Source: JARYMI01 sp964550915 (GTDB lineage: Bacteria > Acidobacteriota > Aminicenantia > Aminicenantales > UBA8522). Taken from it: 5,239 bases of DNA. The first letter of the stretch is position 1; each line of letters begins with the position of its first letter. Shown one piece after another: positions 5,009 to 5,239 of this stretch. The position numbers and the translations under genes were made by a program. The stretch spans positions 1-5,239 of the forward strand of contig CAZKBY010000187.1 of the NCBI GenBank assembly GCA_964550915.1, given 5' to 3'. Under the pieces are notes generated by a model that was given only the letters and a program-made list of their open reading frames with translations, was not told the origin of the DNA and did no database searches.

Positions 5009-5239
5009 GTGATCAAATTTTTCAACACGCTGAGCGGACGAAAAGAGGAATTCAGACCGCTCTCCCCCGGCGAAGTCAAACTCTATACGTGCGGCCCGAC
5101 CGTTTATGATTACGCCCACATCGGGAATTTTCGCGCCTACGTCTTCGAAGACTTACTGAAAAGATTTCTCCACTTCATGGGATTTAAGGTCGTTCATGTC
5201 ATGAACATCACCGATGTCGATGACAAAACAATCCGGGGG
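5009..5239 (+). CDS. cysS: Cysteinyl-tRNA synthetase, N-terminal part (3' end beyond window)
   Basis: The 77 codons visible encode the start of the class I enzyme that charges tRNA-Cys with cysteine. The N-terminus IKFFNTLSGRKEEF is followed by LYTCGPTVYDYAHIGNFRAY (25-44). Cys28 is the first zinc-binding cysteine of the family, and AHIGN is the HIGH-type ATP-binding motif. FLHFMGFKVVHVMN and ITDVDDKTIR (67-76) complete the start of the Rossmann fold. The GTG at 5009 is the best start: it gives the family's usual N-terminus, the next ATG is codon 57, and upstream in-frame codons fall in the promoter. The remaining roughly 390 residues, including the KMSKS loop, lie outside the window. It is transcribed divergently from the lysine operon. 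Identity is secure; the exact start is very likely. Confidence 0.96.
   Translation, partial: MIKFFNTLSGRKEEFRPLSPGEVKLYTCGPTVYDYAHIGNFRAYVFEDLLKRFLHFMGFKVVHVMNITDVDDKTIRG

Overview
The window is bacterial chromosomal DNA of moderate G+C content. It carries the heat-shock repressor hrcA, a cysteinyl-tRNA synthetase gene, bacterial -35/-10 promoters and Shine-Dalgarno sites. Genes are closely packed and there is no sign of phage or insertion-sequence genes. The phylum cannot be fixed from the sequence; an uncultured bacterium of the Acidobacteriota/Aminicenantes kind is only a weak guess.

Layout from left to right. Positions 1-948 (minus) hold hrcA, cut off at its C-terminus by the window edge. 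Positions 949-1146 are a short intergenic stretch with the hrcA promoter and two inverted repeats. Positions 1147-4640 (minus) are a tight three-gene operon, transcribed right to left: a lysine-ketoglutarate reductase (4640-3321), a saccharopine dehydrogenase (3299-1977) and a MEMO1-family protein (1953-1147), separated by 21 and 23 bases. Positions 4641-5008 are non-coding and lie between divergent genes; they contain one promoter at each end and a chain of at least six stem-loops between them. Positions 5009-5239 (plus) are the first 77 codons of cysS, which runs off the right edge.

The first two operon genes match, in the same order, the two halves of the eukaryotic bifunctional enzyme AASS. 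Together they would convert lysine plus 2-oxoglutarate, through saccharopine, to aminoadipate semialdehyde plus glutamate (or the reverse). The MEMO-family gene is apparently co-transcribed, and its link to lysine metabolism is not explained by known biology.

The most notable non-coding observations concern expression. Both hrcA and cysS have good sigma-70-type promoters whose expected transcription starts fall only about 2-6 bases before the start codon, and neither has a Shine-Dalgarno sequence, so both look leaderless or nearly so. The lysine operon instead has a short leader with a ribosome binding site. No CIRCE operator is visible before hrcA; a different inverted repeat overlaps its -35 box. 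The stem-loop chain at 4720-4969 could be a structured RNA or a REP/MITE-like repeat element.
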